Positions 1-8,821 of a stretch of DNA of 28,909 bases are shown here, in pieces. Origin of the DNA: Porphyrobacter sp. UBA7686. GTDB lineage: Bacteria; Pseudomonadota; Alphaproteobacteria; Sphingomonadales; Sphingomonadaceae. Position 1 is the stretch's first letter. Each line of letters begins with the position of its first letter. The notes under the pieces are model-generated. The model made no database searches. It was not told the DNA's origin and saw only the letters and a list, made by a program, of their open reading frames with translations. The stretch is taken from NCBI GenBank assembly GCA_002482865.1, contig DLGU01000164.1, positions 1 to 28,909 on the forward strand. Reading direction: 5' to 3'. A program made the translations under genes and the position numbers.

Positions 1-785
1 ACCGTCTTGACGATGACCGCGCAGTACAGGCTCGGCCCCATCGTGCCATCGGGCAAGGGCTTGCCGGGCATTGAGCCGGGGACGACCACGGCATAGGGCG
101 GGACGCTGCCCATATGGACTTCGCCGGTCGCACGGTCGACGATCTTGGTCGAGGCGCCGAGATAGACGCCCATCGAAAGCACCGCGCCTTCGCCCACCCG
201 CACACCTTCGGCGACTTCGGCCCGCGCACCGATAAAGGCGTTGTCACCGATGATCACGGGTTCGGCCTGAAGCGGTTCAAGCACGCCGCCGATCCCGGCC
301 CCGCCCGAGATGTGCACATTCGCGCCGATCTGCGCGCAGGAGCCGACGGTCGCCCAAGTGTCGATCATGGTGTTCTCGCCAACGTAAGCGCCAATGTTGA
401 CGAAGCTCGGCATCAGCACGACGCCTTTGGAGATATGCGCGCCGCGCCGCACCACCGCGCCGGGCACCACGCGGAAGCCTGCCTCGCGGAAGCGGTTTTC
501 ACCCCAACCAGCGAACTTGAGCGGCACCTTGTCGAACGCCGCCTCGCCTGCTGCGCCGCCTTCCATTACGCGGTTGTCGTTGAGCCGGAAGCTGAGCAGC
601 ACTGCTTTCTTGAGCCACTGGTTGACCTTCCAGCCGCCAGTGCCATCGGGCTGAGCCACGCGCGCTTCGCCGCTGTCGAGCAGCGCCAGTGCATCGGCGA
701 CCGCATGGCGCACTTCATGTCCCGGCGTGATGTCGGCGCGGTTTTCCCAGGCCTCTTCGATGGCGGCAATCAGGCTATCGGTCAT
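1..785 (-). CDS. dapD: 2,3,4,5-tetrahydropyridine-2,6-dicarboxylate N-succinyltransferase (partial, 3' end missing)
   Basis: Cytoplasmic enzyme of the succinylase branch of lysine and diaminopimelate synthesis; it transfers succinyl from succinyl-CoA to tetrahydrodipicolinate. The reverse strand read from the ATG at 785 gives a protein beginning [19 protein letters not shown], then the N-terminal segment with [16 protein letters not shown] and, further on, the hexapeptide-repeat left-handed beta helix. That part includes [20 protein letters not shown], a run typical of DapD. About 261 of the usual roughly 280 residues are present; the C-terminus lies beyond base 1. The upstream side (786-970) holds a palindromic repeat, so any promoter must lie inside or beyond it. 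The assignment is from family motifs and is very secure. Confidence 0.95.
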   Translation of the reverse strand, partial: MTDSLIAAIEEAWENRADITPGHEVRHAVADALALLDSGEARVAQPDGTGGWKVNQWLKKAVLLSFRLNDNRVMEGGAAGEAAFDKVPLKFAGWGENRFREAGFRVVPGAVVRRGAHISKGVVLMPSFVNIGAYVGENTMIDTWATVGSCAQIGANVHISGGAGIGGVLEPLQAEPVIIGDNAFIGARAEVAEGVRVGEGAVLSMGVYLGASTKIVDRATGEVHMGSVPPYAVVVPGSMPGKPLPDGTMGPSLYCAVIVKT

Positions 786-812
786 GCAAGTTCTCCAGCA
801 ACACTCCCATCC

Positions 813-903
813 CCGTTCGTCCTGAGCTTGTCGAAGGACTGTCCTTCTTCTGGAACGGCGCAGGAAGTGAAGTGCAGCCCTTCGACAAGCTCAGGGCGAA
901 CGG
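813..903. repeat. Intergenic palindromic repeat, family 1, copy 1
   Basis: An inverted repeat of about 91 bp. The left arm starts CCGTTCGTCCTGAGCTTGTC and the right arm ends ACAAGCTCAGGGCGAACGG; a variable centre of about 35 bp separates them. A second copy lies at 3180-3271. Read through in frame, the arms give peptides such as LSLSKG or RQAQGER, which are artefacts. Elements of this kind are common in sphingomonad intergenic DNA (background knowledge, not searched). It lies between dapD and the phosphotransferase gene. Confidence 0.9.
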
Positions 904-970
904 AAGTGGGATATAAATTGGGCGTGGCCGTAGCTGCGCCGGAAATACTCGGCAAGCGTGCTGCACATGG

Positions 971-1009
971 CTTGGGCAGGCATACGTAAACGGCGCGGGC
1001 CTGCCCAAG
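971..1009 (-). terminator. Inverted repeat after the phosphotransferase gene, candidate terminator
   Basis: Perfect 10-bp arms, CTTGGGCAGG at 971-980 and CCTGCCCAAG at 1000-1009, flank a 19-nt loop. The element begins two bases past the stop codon of the minus-strand phosphotransferase gene, so it would form a hairpin in that transcript. No T-run follows, so intrinsic termination is uncertain; it could be an mRNA 3'-end stabiliser instead. Confidence 0.5.
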
Positions 1010-1011
1010 GG

Positions 1012-2082
1012 TTACGCAGGCATTCCCGCGGCCAGCGCGAACTCATAGGCCCGCTCCGCCAGCGGGCGCACCCGTTCGCTCATCGCTTGTGCATGGGACG
1101 AGGACGCTGTGCCGTCGATCACGCGCTTCTTGATGCCCTGCATAATCCCGGCGAGGCGGAACAGGTTATAGGCGAAATACCAGTCCATCGGCGGCACGGG
1201 GAAGCCGGTGCGCGCGACATAACGCTCAACGGCTTCTTCCTGCGAAGGAATGCCGAGCGCTTCGATATCCAGCCCCAGAAGCCCGGCGCGGCCATCGGCC
1301 GGATTGTGCCAGTTGAGCATCAGGTAGCTGAAGTCCGCAATCGGATCGCCCAGCGTCGACAGCTCCCAATCGAGCACCGCGATGATGCGGGGTTCCGTCT
1401 TGTGGAAGATCACATTGTCGAGCCGGTAATCGCCATGCACCACCGATGATCCATGCTGCGGCGGAATGGTCTGCGGCAGCCATTCGATCAGCCGCTCCAT
1501 TTCCGGCATCAGCTCGGTTTCTGACAGCTTGTACTGCTTGGTCCAGCGGGCGATCTGGCGCGCGCAGTAATCGGTCGGCTTGCCATAGTCGCCCATCCCG
1601 ATCTTGTCGGGCTGGTTGAGGTGCAGATCGGCCATGGTGTCGATCAGCGCGTGATAGAGCGCGCGGCGTTCGGCGGGCTCCATCCCGGGGAGCGCGCCGT
1701 TCCACAGCGAGCGGCCATCGGCCATGCTCATCACGAAGAACTTCGATCCGATCACATCCGGGTCTTCGCACAGGCCATAGGTGCGCGGGACGGGGAAGCC
1801 GGTCGGGAACAACCCGGTCATTGCCGCATATTCGCGGTCGACCGCGTGGGCGCTCGGGAGCAGCTTGCCGAACGGCTGGCGGCGCAGCACGTAGGAGGCA
1901 CCGGGCGTGTCGATCCGGTAGGTCGGGTTCGACTGGCCGCCTTTGAACTTGGTGTAGCTGATCGGGCCTTCGAAGCCTTCGACGTTGGCTTCAAACCAGC
2001 GGGTGAGGCTTGCGAGATCGAGCTGGTCCTTCTCGGTCACTTCGACCGTGCCGACCATTTCTGTGTCGTAATCAATATCCAT
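1012..2082 (-). CDS. APH-fold phosphotransferase, ACAD10/11 kinase-domain type
   Basis: A 356-residue kinase-like protein of the aminoglycoside/choline phosphotransferase superfamily. A glycine-rich nucleotide loop GGQSNPTY is at 48-55, the catalytic loop HGDYRLDNVIFH at 216-227 (catalytic Asp218, metal-binding Asn223), and the metal-binding DWELSTLGDP at 238-247. The latter two match the N-terminal kinase domain of animal ACAD10/ACAD11 and the bacterial LvaA type, which phosphorylate 4-hydroxyacyl-CoA. The start codon overlaps the stop of the alcohol dehydrogenase by one base, implying translational coupling. Physiological substrate is inferred; it is unlikely to be an antibiotic-resistance enzyme given these motifs and neighbours. 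Confidence 0.88.
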   Translation of the reverse strand: MDIDYDTEMVGTVEVTEKDQLDLASLTRWFEANVEGFEGPISYTKFKGGQSNPTYRIDTPGASYVLRRQPFGKLLPSAHAVDREYAAMTGLFPTGFPVPRTYGLCEDPDVIGSKFFVMSMADGRSLWNGALPGMEPAERRALYHALIDTMADLHLNQPDKIGMGDYGKPTDYCARQIARWTKQYKLSETELMPEMERLIEWLPQTIPPQHGSSVVHGDYRLDNVIFHKTEPRIIAVLDWELSTLGDPIADFSYLMLNWHNPADGRAGLLGLDIEALGIPSQEEAVERYVARTGFPVPPMDWYFAYNLFRLAGIMQGIKKRVIDGTASSSHAQAMSERVRPLAERAYEFALAAGMPA

Positions 2083-3170
2083 CAGTCGAACACCACCACG
2101 GTGCGCGCGGAATGTCCGGCGCGCATGGTATTGAAGCCTTCGTTCACCTGATCGAGCGTGATGCGCTCAGCGATGATCGTGTCGAGATCGAGCAGCCCGC
2201 GCAGGTAGAAATCAACGAGGCGCGGCAGGTCGACGGGGAAGTGGTTCATCCCCATTAGCGCGCCCATCAGCTTCTTCCCGCCGAGCAGGTCGAAGGCCGA
2301 CAGCCCGACCTTGCAATCCAGCGGCATCATGCCGAGGATCACCGCGGTCCCGCCGCGCTTGAGCGCTGCCACCGCGAGGTCGGCCGAAGCCTGACGCCCC
2401 ACCGCTTCGATCCCCCAATCGACCCCGCCGCCGCTGATCGCGATGATCTGCTTGGCGGCGTCTTCGGCAAGGGCATCGACGGTGTGGGTGGCGCCCAGCA
2501 CCTTCGCCAGTTCGCGCTTTTCAGGGAGCGGATCGGCGGCGATAATCTTGCTCGCGCCCGCAATCTTGGCGGCGTTGATGACGGCAAGACCCACCCCGCC
2601 GCAGCCGACCACCAGCACGGTTTCGCCCGGCGTGACCTTACAGGCGTTGAAGATCGTCCCCGCACCGGTCGTCACCGCGCAGCCGAGCAGGGCGGCACGG
2701 TCGAACGGCATATCCTTGTCGATGGAAACGCAGGCGTGTTCGTGGATCAGCATCTGTTCGGACAGGGCCGAGAGGTTGAGCATCTGGTTGACTGGCGAGC
2801 CATCGGCAAAGGCGATGCGCGAGGAATCGCCCTTGGCACGGCGGGTGTCCCCGCCAAGGCACAGCGCCATGCGGCCCGTGACGCAGAATTCGCAGTGCCC
2901 GCAGAAGGCCGAGAGGCAGGAGACCACGTGATCGCCGGGCTTCACGGTGCGCACTTCGGAGCCGACAGCGCGGACGATGCCCGCTGCCTCATGTCCCGGA
3001 ATGGCGGGCAGGGCGTGGGGGTAATGCCCGTCGATGAAGTGCAGGTCCGAATGGCACAACCCGCAGGCCTTGGTGTCGATCAACACCTCGTGCGGGCCGG
3101 GCTCTGCATAGGTGACGTCGGCGATTTTGAGCCCCTCGCCGGGTGCTTCAAGAATGGCGGCTTTTGCCAC
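2082..3170 (-). CDS. Zinc-dependent alcohol dehydrogenase (MDR superfamily)
   Basis: A 362-residue NAD(P)-dependent medium-chain dehydrogenase. Catalytic zinc ligands are Cys39, His60-Glu61 and Cys164; structural zinc ligands are Cys90, Cys93, Cys96 and Cys104. The Rossmann motif GCGGVG is at 189-194, and Asp213 after the second strand suggests NAD preference. The start is placed at a GTG (3168-3170) preceded by GGAG. The open frame extends 21 codons further upstream, but those codons run through a palindromic repeat and are not family-like. It is coupled to the downstream phosphotransferase. It resembles class III and NDMA-dependent alcohol dehydrogenases in layout, but the substrate cannot be told; an alcohol or hydroxy-acid oxidation step is plausible. 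Confidence 0.9.
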   Translation of the reverse strand: MAKAAILEAPGEGLKIADVTYAEPGPHEVLIDTKACGLCHSDLHFIDGHYPHALPAIPGHEAAGIVRAVGSEVRTVKPGDHVVSCLSAFCGHCEFCVTGRMALCLGGDTRRAKGDSSRIAFADGSPVNQMLNLSALSEQMLIHEHACVSIDKDMPFDRAALLGCAVTTGAGTIFNACKVTPGETVLVVGCGGVGLAVINAAKIAGASKIIAADPLPEKRELAKVLGATHTVDALAEDAAKQIIAISGGGVDWGIEAVGRQASADLAVAALKRGGTAVILGMMPLDCKVGLSAFDLLGGKKLMGALMGMNHFPVDLPRLVDFYLRGLLDLDTIIAERITLDQVNEGFNTMRAGHSARTVVVFD

Positions 3171-3179
3171 AAGCAAACT

Positions 3180-3271
3180 CCGTTCGCCCTGAGCTTGTCG
3201 AAGGGCCGTTCTTCCTTCGTAGCTCAGGTTCAAAAAGAAAAACGGTGCTTCGACAAGCTCAGCACGAACGG
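3180..3271. repeat. Intergenic palindromic repeat, family 1, copy 2
   Basis: About 92 bp with the same arms as the copy at 813-903 (CCGTTCGCCCTGAGCTTGTC on the left, ACAAGCTCAGCACGAACGG on the right) and an unrelated centre. It occupies most of the gap between the acyl-CoA dehydrogenase and the alcohol dehydrogenase and ends ten bases before the GTG start of the latter. The last bases of the arm form part of its Shine-Dalgarno GGAG. Confidence 0.9.
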
Positions 3272-3301
3272 CAGTTTTAACGTGGTCTCAGCGCGCCTTG
3301 A

Positions 3302-4639
3302 TCAGCGCGCCACGCCCATGTCGCCCGAGCTGAAGCTCGCGGTTTCATTGACCACCCGGCCATGATCGCCGCGCAGGGCGTTGGCGGTCGGGCCGGGGAT
3401 GGGGGCGTGCTTGGCGAACTCCATGTGCGCGATCGAGCGGGCGTGGACTTCGTCCGGCCCGTCGGCAAGGCGCAGGGTGCGCTGGTGGGCATAGGCCGAG
3501 GCAAGGCCGTAATCTTCCGACACGCCGCCGCCGCCATGCGCCTGGATCGCATCGTCGATGATCTTGAGCGCCATGTTGGGCGCCTGTACCTTGATCATCG
3601 CGATTTCCTGCTTGGCCGACTTGTTGCCGACCTTGTCCATCATGTCCGCCGCTTTGAGGCAGAGCAGACGGGTCATGTCGATATCAATGCGGGCGCGCGC
3701 CACGCGCTCTTCCCAGACCGAATGCTTGTAGACCGGTTTGCCGAAGGCTTCGCGCTCCTGCAACCGGCGGCACATCTTGGCCAGCGCCTCTTCGGCGACA
3801 CCGATGGTGCGCATGCAGTGGTGGATGCGGCCCGGCCCGAGGCGCCCTTGCGCGATCTCGAACCCGCGCCCTTCGCCCAGCAGGATGTTCTCCGCCGGCA
3901 CGCGGACGTTGACCATCTCGACTTCCATGTGGCCGTGCGGCGCATCATCGTAGCCGAACACCGGCAGGTGGCGCAGGATGTTCACGCCGGGCGTGTCGAT
4001 CGGCATCAGGATCTGCGACTGCTGCGCGTGGCGCTGCGCATCGGGATTGGTCTTGCCCATCACGATCGCGATCTTGCAGCGCGGATCGCCGAGGCCCGAA
4101 GACCACCACTTGCGGCCGTTGATGACGTAATGATCGCCGTCCCGCTCGATCCGGGTCTCGATGTTGGTGGCGTCGGACGAGGCGGTGTTGGGCTCGGTCA
4201 TCAGGAAGGCCGAACGGATCTCGCCGTTCATCAGCGGACGCAGCCACTGCTCTTTCTGCTCGCGCGTGCCGTAGCGGTGGAACACTTCCATGTTGCCGGT
4301 GTCGGGCGCGGAGCAGTTGAACACTTCCGAAGCCCAGCCAAGACGGCCCATTTCCTCGGCGCACAGCGCATATTCGAGGTTGGTGAGGCCCGGGCCTTCG
4401 AATTCGAAGCTGTCGTCGACATGGTGGTGGCTGTCGTTGCGCGGCGGCATGAACAGGTTCCAGATGCCGGCGTCCTTGGCCAGCTTCTTCTTGTCCTCGA
4501 TGATCTGGATCACCTTCCAGCGATCACCCGCGGCGTCCTGCGCCTTGTAGGTGTCCATGTTGGGGCGCACATGCGTCTCGATGAAATCGCGCACACGGTT
4601 GCGCCAATAGACCTGGCGTTCAGTGGGTTCGAAATCCAT
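3302..4639 (-). CDS. Acyl-CoA dehydrogenase, ACAD10/ACAD11 type
   Basis: A 445-residue FAD-dependent acyl-CoA dehydrogenase. The ATG at 4639 is chosen because GAGAGG lies about ten bases upstream; a 25-codon in-frame extension upstream is not family-like. Motifs characteristic of the ACAD10/11 subgroup are clear: [14 protein letters not shown] at 108-120, [14 protein letters not shown] at 148-161, [16 protein letters not shown] at 177-192, [10 protein letters not shown] at 228-237, [20 protein letters not shown] at 253-272 and LADGPDEVH at 391-399. In animals this domain is fused to an APH kinase domain and acts on 4-phosphoacyl-CoA; here the kinase is a separate gene two positions downstream on the same strand. 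The organisation suggests removal of a 4-hydroxyl group from acyl-CoA, which is an inference. Confidence 0.93.
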   Translation of the reverse strand: MDFEPTERQVYWRNRVRDFIETHVRPNMDTYKAQDAAGDRWKVIQIIEDKKKLAKDAGIWNLFMPPRNDSHHHVDDSFEFEGPGLTNLEYALCAEEMGRLGWASEVFNCSAPDTGNMEVFHRYGTREQKEQWLRPLMNGEIRSAFLMTEPNTASSDATNIETRIERDGDHYVINGRKWWSSGLGDPRCKIAIVMGKTNPDAQRHAQQSQILMPIDTPGVNILRHLPVFGYDDAPHGHMEVEMVNVRVPAENILLGEGRGFEIAQGRLGPGRIHHCMRTIGVAEEALAKMCRRLQEREAFGKPVYKHSVWEERVARARIDIDMTRLLCLKAADMMDKVGNKSAKQEIAMIKVQAPNMALKIIDDAIQAHGGGGVSEDYGLASAYAHQRTLRLADGPDEVHARSIAHMEFAKHAPIPGPTANALRGDHGRVVNETASFSSGDMGVAR

Positions 4640-4718
4640 GGGGGTGTTCCTCTCTCGTCCTATTTGAAAACCGAATCTGGCATTGACCGTGGCAGAGCCT
4701 TGTCCGCCCGCCAAGCTC

Positions 4719-6155
4719 TCATTTGTGCGTTAGAGCCCCTGCCGCAACGGCACGCTCACCCGCAATACGGGTCGCGATGCGGGCCTCGTGATCGGCGCGC
4801 GTGATCGGGAAGCGGGCCAGCCAGAACGCCGCAATCAACGCCAGCACGGCGGTCACCAACAGGTAGGCCAGTGCAAGATTGGCGACCACATCAGGAGCGA
4901 CGGCAGCCTGCGCGGTGCCGGGCTCAAGACCGATGGTTTCGACGATCAGGCTGGTCAGCAGAATGCCCCCGCCGGTCGCCGACTTCTGGATCAGCCAGTT
5001 GCCCGCATAGAAGGTGCCTTCCGCGCGCTTGCCGGTGCGTTCCTCGAAGGCCTCGACAATCTCGGCCACCATCGACGTTGCCGAGATGATCGACACAACC
5101 CCCGCGGTATTGGCGGTCACCATGAAGGCCATGAACAGGCTGGTCGAAAGCGCCCCGCCGGTCTGCGGCCAGAATCCGATGAGGTAAAGGACATAGGGCG
5201 TCCCTGCGATGGCGAGTGCAGCCAAAGCGCCGCCCGCCCCGCTCAACGGCTTGCCAAAGCGGCGGTGCAGCGGGCCGACCAGAAGGAACATCGCCACCAC
5301 CGACAGGCCCAGTGCCAGCGGGTAGAGCTTGAACGCCAGCTCGCTGAACTGCCACACGTAGCGGATGACATAGAGCGTGATCGAAAGCGTCACGCCTTGG
5401 CTGATGTAAGCCGCCAAGGCACCGTAAGCGAAGATCACGAAGGCGCGTTCGCGGAAGGCGTCGAAGATGTCGGCAAATGCCAGCCGTAGCGAGAATGGCG
5501 GCGGGGCCTTGTCGGGCAATCGCGCGACATAGGGATGCTGTCCGGCGGCCGATCCGATCACCGAGATCAGCATCACCACCGCGCCGACCATGCCGAACAC
5601 CGCATAGCCATCGGGCTGCAATTGCGATTCCGGGGTCGGCAGAAACACGGTGAAGGCCAGCACCGACATGGTCAGCCCGCCAACCCAGCCCGACAGGAAG
5701 CGGTAGCGGAACAGCGTGGTGCGCTCGACATAATCATTGGTGATTTCCGGCACCATGCTGATCGAGGGCACCTCGCAGGCCGACAGCAGCAGACGCACGC
5801 CCACGGCCAGCGCGACGATCTCCCAATAGGTCGGCACGCCGGTGAAGGGCGGCGACCACATCAGCACCCAGGCCAGCGCCAGCGGGATGGGGGCGAGATA
5901 GAGCCACGGCAGACGGCGGCCCCAGCGGGTATAGGTGCGGTCGGACAAGTGCCCGATCAGCGGATCGGCGAAAGCATCGATGATCAGCGCAGTCGCCAGA
6001 GCAGCGCCGACGATCCCGGCATCCACCCCCAGCACCAGATTGTAGAACGGCAGCAGGAAGAACGAAAAACCGCCGTCCTTGACCCCGAACGCCACGGCGC
6101 CGAACCCATGCATCACTTTGAGCCTGCCCGGAAGCGGCCCGGCAATCATGCTCAT
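4719..6155 (-). CDS. MFS transporter, glycoside-pentoside-hexuronide (GPH/MelB-like) family
   Basis: A 478-residue inner-membrane carrier with about 12 hydrophobic segments. Near the N-terminus [17 protein letters not shown] carries Asp60 and Asp64, spaced like the cation-site Asp55/Asp59 of MelB, followed by the loop TRWGRRLPW. This is the GPH signature. The ATG at 6155 is chosen because GAGGG lies upstream; an extension from a TTG at 6182 is possible. It is the promoter-proximal gene of the minus-strand group with the acyl-CoA dehydrogenase 79 bases downstream, so it may import a substrate for that pathway. Sodium- or proton-coupled uptake of a sugar-like or organic solute is family knowledge; the solute is unknown. 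Confidence 0.85.
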   Translation of the reverse strand: MSMIAGPLPGRLKVMHGFGAVAFGVKDGGFSFFLLPFYNLVLGVDAGIVGAALATALIIDAFADPLIGHLSDRTYTRWGRRLPWLYLAPIPLALAWVLMWSPPFTGVPTYWEIVALAVGVRLLLSACEVPSISMVPEITNDYVERTTLFRYRFLSGWVGGLTMSVLAFTVFLPTPESQLQPDGYAVFGMVGAVVMLISVIGSAAGQHPYVARLPDKAPPPFSLRLAFADIFDAFRERAFVIFAYGALAAYISQGVTLSITLYVIRYVWQFSELAFKLYPLALGLSVVAMFLLVGPLHRRFGKPLSGAGGALAALAIAGTPYVLYLIGFWPQTGGALSTSLFMAFMVTANTAGVVSIISATSMVAEIVEAFEERTGKRAEGTFYAGNWLIQKSATGGGILLTSLIVETIGLEPGTAQAAVAPDVVANLALAYLLVTAVLALIAAFWLARFPITRADHEARIATRIAGERAVAAGALTHK

Positions 6156-6322
6156 CCGCGCCCGTCCCTCAGGCCACGCCAATCGCCGAATCCGGCCAAT
6201 GTCTCTCTCCCAACTTCGGTTTCGAACCTAGACCGATTGCGCCGGTCGTCAATCGCGTCCGGTCTGACGCTACGGCATGGCGGAACCAGCGATGAGCCCT
6301 TGCGAGGGCCCTTCAAATGCCA

Positions 6323-6339
6323 CTAACGTAAGCGTCAAG
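6323..6339. promoter_or_regulatory. Candidate operator before the plus-strand acyl-CoA dehydrogenase genes
   Basis: The reverse strand reads CTTGACGCTTACGTTAG, a semi-palindrome of the TTGACG-N-TTACGT style that I associate with MerR-type LiuR regulators of branched-chain and fatty-acid catabolism in proteobacteria. A weaker inverted relative, CTGACGCTACGG, sits near 6264. It lies 30 bases before the start codon in a 213-bp divergent promoter region. No regulator gene is present in the window, so this is tentative. Confidence 0.35.
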
Positions 6340-6368
6340 TGAGAGACACGAGAGAGGAGACTCGGCCG

Positions 6369-7562
6369 ATGGCTGATCTGGACACATTCCGCAGCGAAAC
6401 CCGCGCATGGCTGGAGGCGAACTGCCCGGCCGAGATGCGCGAACCGGTGCGTGACGAGAGCGATATCTACTGGGGCGGCCGCCGCGCCACCTTCAAGAAT
6501 GATGCGCAGAAGGCGTGGCTCGAAGCCTGCGTGGCCAAGGGCTACACCGTGCCCGCATGGCCCAAAGCCTATGGCGGAGCGGGGCTTTCGCCGGCAGAAG
6601 CCAAGGTGCTGCGCGAGGAAATGGGCCGCATCGGCGCCCGCCCGCCGCTCAGCAGCTTCGGCATCTGGATGCTCGGCCCGGCGCTGCTGCACTTCGGCAC
6701 CGAAGGCCAGAAGCAGCGCTTCCTCAACGAAATCGCGCGCGGTGAAATCCGCTGGTGTCAGGGCTATTCCGAACCCGGTTCGGGCTCCGACCTCGTGAGC
6801 CTTCAGACCTTCGGCGAAGACAAGGGCGATCACTGGGTCGTCAACGGCCAGAAGGTCTGGACGTCTTATGCCGACCACGCCGACTGGATCTTCTGCCTCG
6901 TCCGCACCGACAAGGCGGACAAGTATCAGGGCATCACCTTCATGCTGTTCGACATGGCCAGCGAAGGGGTCGCCACCAAGCCGATCCTGCTGATCAGCGG
7001 CAACTCGCCGTTCTGCGAAACCTTCTTCGACAATGTCGCGGTGCCCAAGTCCTATGGCGAGGATTGCCCTGCCTACGTGGGCCAGATCAATCGCGGCTGG
7101 GACGTTGCCAAGTACCTGCTCGGCCACGAGCGCGAGATGATCTCGGGCGCGGATGGCGGCGATCGCACGGCCGGGATCGGCGCGGCGATGAAGCGCCACT
7201 CAGCCAAGCTGGGCGATGAGCTTGACCCGGTGCTGCGCGCAGAGCTGGCGATGTTCGATGTCGACGCGCTGGCATACACCGCGATGGGTGAGAAGTTCCT
7301 CGACGAGATCAAGGTCGGCAAGGCGCACCCCGCGCAGCCGAACATGATGAAATATGCCGGCACCGAGCTGAACAAGCGCCGCCACGAGTTGATGATGGCG
7401 GTCGGCGGTTCACGCAGCCTCGAATGGGACAGCGAGGAAACCGAAGGCGGCAAGCCGTCGCGCAGCTGGCTGCGGACCAAGGCGAACTCAATCGAGGGCG
7501 GGACGAGCGAGGTGATGCTCAACGTCATCGCCAAGCGCATTCTCGACCTGCCGGGCGCTTGA
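6369..7562 (+). CDS. Acyl-CoA dehydrogenase, probable first subunit of a heteromeric pair
   Basis: A 397-residue acyl-CoA dehydrogenase. The ATG at 6369 follows GAGAGGAG by about ten bases, and the protein begins MADLDTFRSETRAWLEAN. Features include WPKAYGGAGLSPAEAKVLREE in the N-terminal helical domain, CQGYSEPGSGSDL (FAD/substrate contact strand), VNGQKVWTSYADHADW, and the C-terminal IEGGTSEVMLNVIAKRILDL. The divergence from the second dehydrogenase directly downstream resembles the paired FadE/ChsE alpha2-beta2 enzymes of steroid and long side-chain degradation. Which of the two carries the catalytic base is not decided here. A palindromic repeat fills the 115-bp gap to the next gene. Confidence 0.92.
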   Translation: MADLDTFRSETRAWLEANCPAEMREPVRDESDIYWGGRRATFKNDAQKAWLEACVAKGYTVPAWPKAYGGAGLSPAEAKVLREEMGRIGARPPLSSFGIWMLGPALLHFGTEGQKQRFLNEIARGEIRWCQGYSEPGSGSDLVSLQTFGEDKGDHWVVNGQKVWTSYADHADWIFCLVRTDKADKYQGITFMLFDMASEGVATKPILLISGNSPFCETFFDNVAVPKSYGEDCPAYVGQINRGWDVAKYLLGHEREMISGADGGDRTAGIGAAMKRHSAKLGDELDPVLRAELAMFDVDALAYTAMGEKFLDEIKVGKAHPAQPNMMKYAGTELNKRRHELMMAVGGSRSLEWDSEETEGGKPSRSWLRTKANSIEGGTSEVMLNVIAKRILDLPGA

Positions 7563-7569
7563 AAGTGGC

Positions 7570-7649
7570 GTCGCCCCGGGCTTGACCCGGGGCCGCTATC
7601 GCCCTTGGCACCAAGATCACAGCGGTCCCGGGTCAAGCCCGGGATGACG
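7570..7649. repeat. Intergenic palindromic repeat, family 2
   Basis: Perfect 17-bp arms, CCCGGGCTTGACCCGGG at 7575-7591 and its reverse complement at 7627-7643. Shorter inner complementarity (CCGCT with AGCGG) and outer complementarity (CGTC with GACG) extend the fold. It lies between two co-directional acyl-CoA dehydrogenase genes, starting a few bases after the stop codon of the first. Sequence is unrelated to family 1. Such CCGGGCTTGACCCGG elements are widespread in alphaproteobacterial intergenic DNA (background knowledge). Confidence 0.9.
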
Positions 7650-7677
7650 TACAGAAATTTCCGGGAGAGGAAAACCA

Positions 7678-8817
7678 ATGCCCCTGTATCACAACGACGA
7701 TCAGGCGATGCTTGCCGATACCGCGCGCGGCTTCATCGCCGAGGAAGGCAATATCGCCAAGCAGCTGCGCCACTGGCGCGACCGCAATTGCAAGGACGGT
7801 TTCGGCCATGGCCTGTGGAAGCAGATGGCCGAAATGGGCTTCACCGGGATGCTGGTCGAGGAAGCGGACGGCGGGCTCGGCATGGGCCACGTCGAAGCCG
7901 GGATCGTGCTAGAGGAAATCGGCCGCAACCTCACGCCTTCGCCGTTCCTGACCTCCGCGGTGCTGGCGGCGACGGCGCTGAAGCACGGCTCGGAGGATAT
8001 GAAGGGCCGCTACCTGCCGGGTCTGATCGCAGGCGATAGCGTCTTCGCCGTTGCCATCGACGAGACCGCCAAGCACCGCCCCAGCCGCATCACCACCCGC
8101 GCCGAAAAGTCGGGCAACGGCTTCAAGCTGAGCGGGGCCAAGAGCTTTGTCATTCACGGCGGCAGTGCCGACATGATCGTGGTCGCTGCCCGCACTTCAG
8201 GATCGGACGAGGATGCCGACGGGATCACCTTGTTCGCCGTGCCCAAGGACGCCAGCGGCATGAGCCATGATGTGGTGCGGCTGGTCGATAGTTCGATGGC
8301 GACCCATACCAAGTTCGACGCAGTGGAACTCGACGGCGATGCGGTCATCGGCGAGATCGACGGCGGGCGCGCTGTGCTCGATGCGATGCTGCTGGCGGGC
8401 CGGGTCGGAGCGGCGGCGGAAGGCGTCGGCGTGGCGCGCGGGGCGATGGACATGACGGTCGATTACCTCAAGCAGCGCAAGCAATTCGGCAAGCTGATCG
8501 GCGAGTTTCAAGCGCTCCAGCACCGCGCCAGCCACCTCTATTCCGAAGTCGAAATCGCCCGTGCCGCCACCATCAAGGCGCAGCAATTGCTCGACGGCGG
8601 CTCGGCCCATGCCGATCTGATGGCGAGCGTTGCCAAGGCCAAGGTCGCCAAGACCGCACGGCTTGCGGTGCAGGAAGGCGTGCAGATGCACGGCGGCATC
8701 GGCATGACCGACGAATACGACATCGGCCTCTACATGAAGCGCGACCGCGCCTTGGCCGAATTCCTGGGCGATGCCTATTTCCACGCGAACCGCGTGGCCA
8801 CCCTGAGCGGATATTGA
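7678..8817 (+). CDS. Acyl-CoA dehydrogenase, probable second subunit of a heteromeric pair
   Basis: A 379-residue acyl-CoA dehydrogenase starting MPLYHNDDQAMLADTARGFI after GGAGAGG. Family landmarks include GFTGMLVEEADGGLGMGHVE near 60-78, the middle-domain strand with KLSGAKSFVIHG, the C-terminal-domain KQRKQFGKLIGEFQALQHR, and VQMHGGIGMTDEYDIGLYMKR close to the C-terminus. It is the shorter, more divergent type commonly encoded beside a larger partner. It follows the 397-residue dehydrogenase and is followed after four bases by an SDR gene, so all three are probably one transcript. Confidence 0.92.
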   Translation: MPLYHNDDQAMLADTARGFIAEEGNIAKQLRHWRDRNCKDGFGHGLWKQMAEMGFTGMLVEEADGGLGMGHVEAGIVLEEIGRNLTPSPFLTSAVLAATALKHGSEDMKGRYLPGLIAGDSVFAVAIDETAKHRPSRITTRAEKSGNGFKLSGAKSFVIHGGSADMIVVAARTSGSDEDADGITLFAVPKDASGMSHDVVRLVDSSMATHTKFDAVELDGDAVIGEIDGGRAVLDAMLLAGRVGAAAEGVGVARGAMDMTVDYLKQRKQFGKLIGEFQALQHRASHLYSEVEIARAATIKAQQLLDGGSAHADLMASVAKAKVAKTARLAVQEGVQMHGGIGMTDEYDIGLYMKRDRALAEFLGDAYFHANRVATLSGY

Positions 8818-8821
8818 TCAC

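Noticed and set aside
775..1008. Short reading frame with LSLSKG-type peptide on the minus strand
   Set aside because: It is a translation of the palindromic repeat, not a gene.
1012..2082. Aminoglycoside resistance gene
   Set aside because: The APH fold is shared, but the DWELSTLGDP and HGDYRLDN patterns and neighbours indicate the ACAD10/11 kinase type.
3171..3233. 21-codon N-terminal extension of the alcohol dehydrogenase
   Set aside because: It is encoded by the repeat element; the GTG at 3170 has a Shine-Dalgarno and gives a family-like N-terminus.
3362..4804. 480-codon open frame on the plus strand opposite the acyl-CoA dehydrogenase
   Set aside because: Antisense of a gene with clear family motifs in high-GC DNA; composition is rich in His, Arg and Asp in the manner of a shadow, and no family motif is seen.
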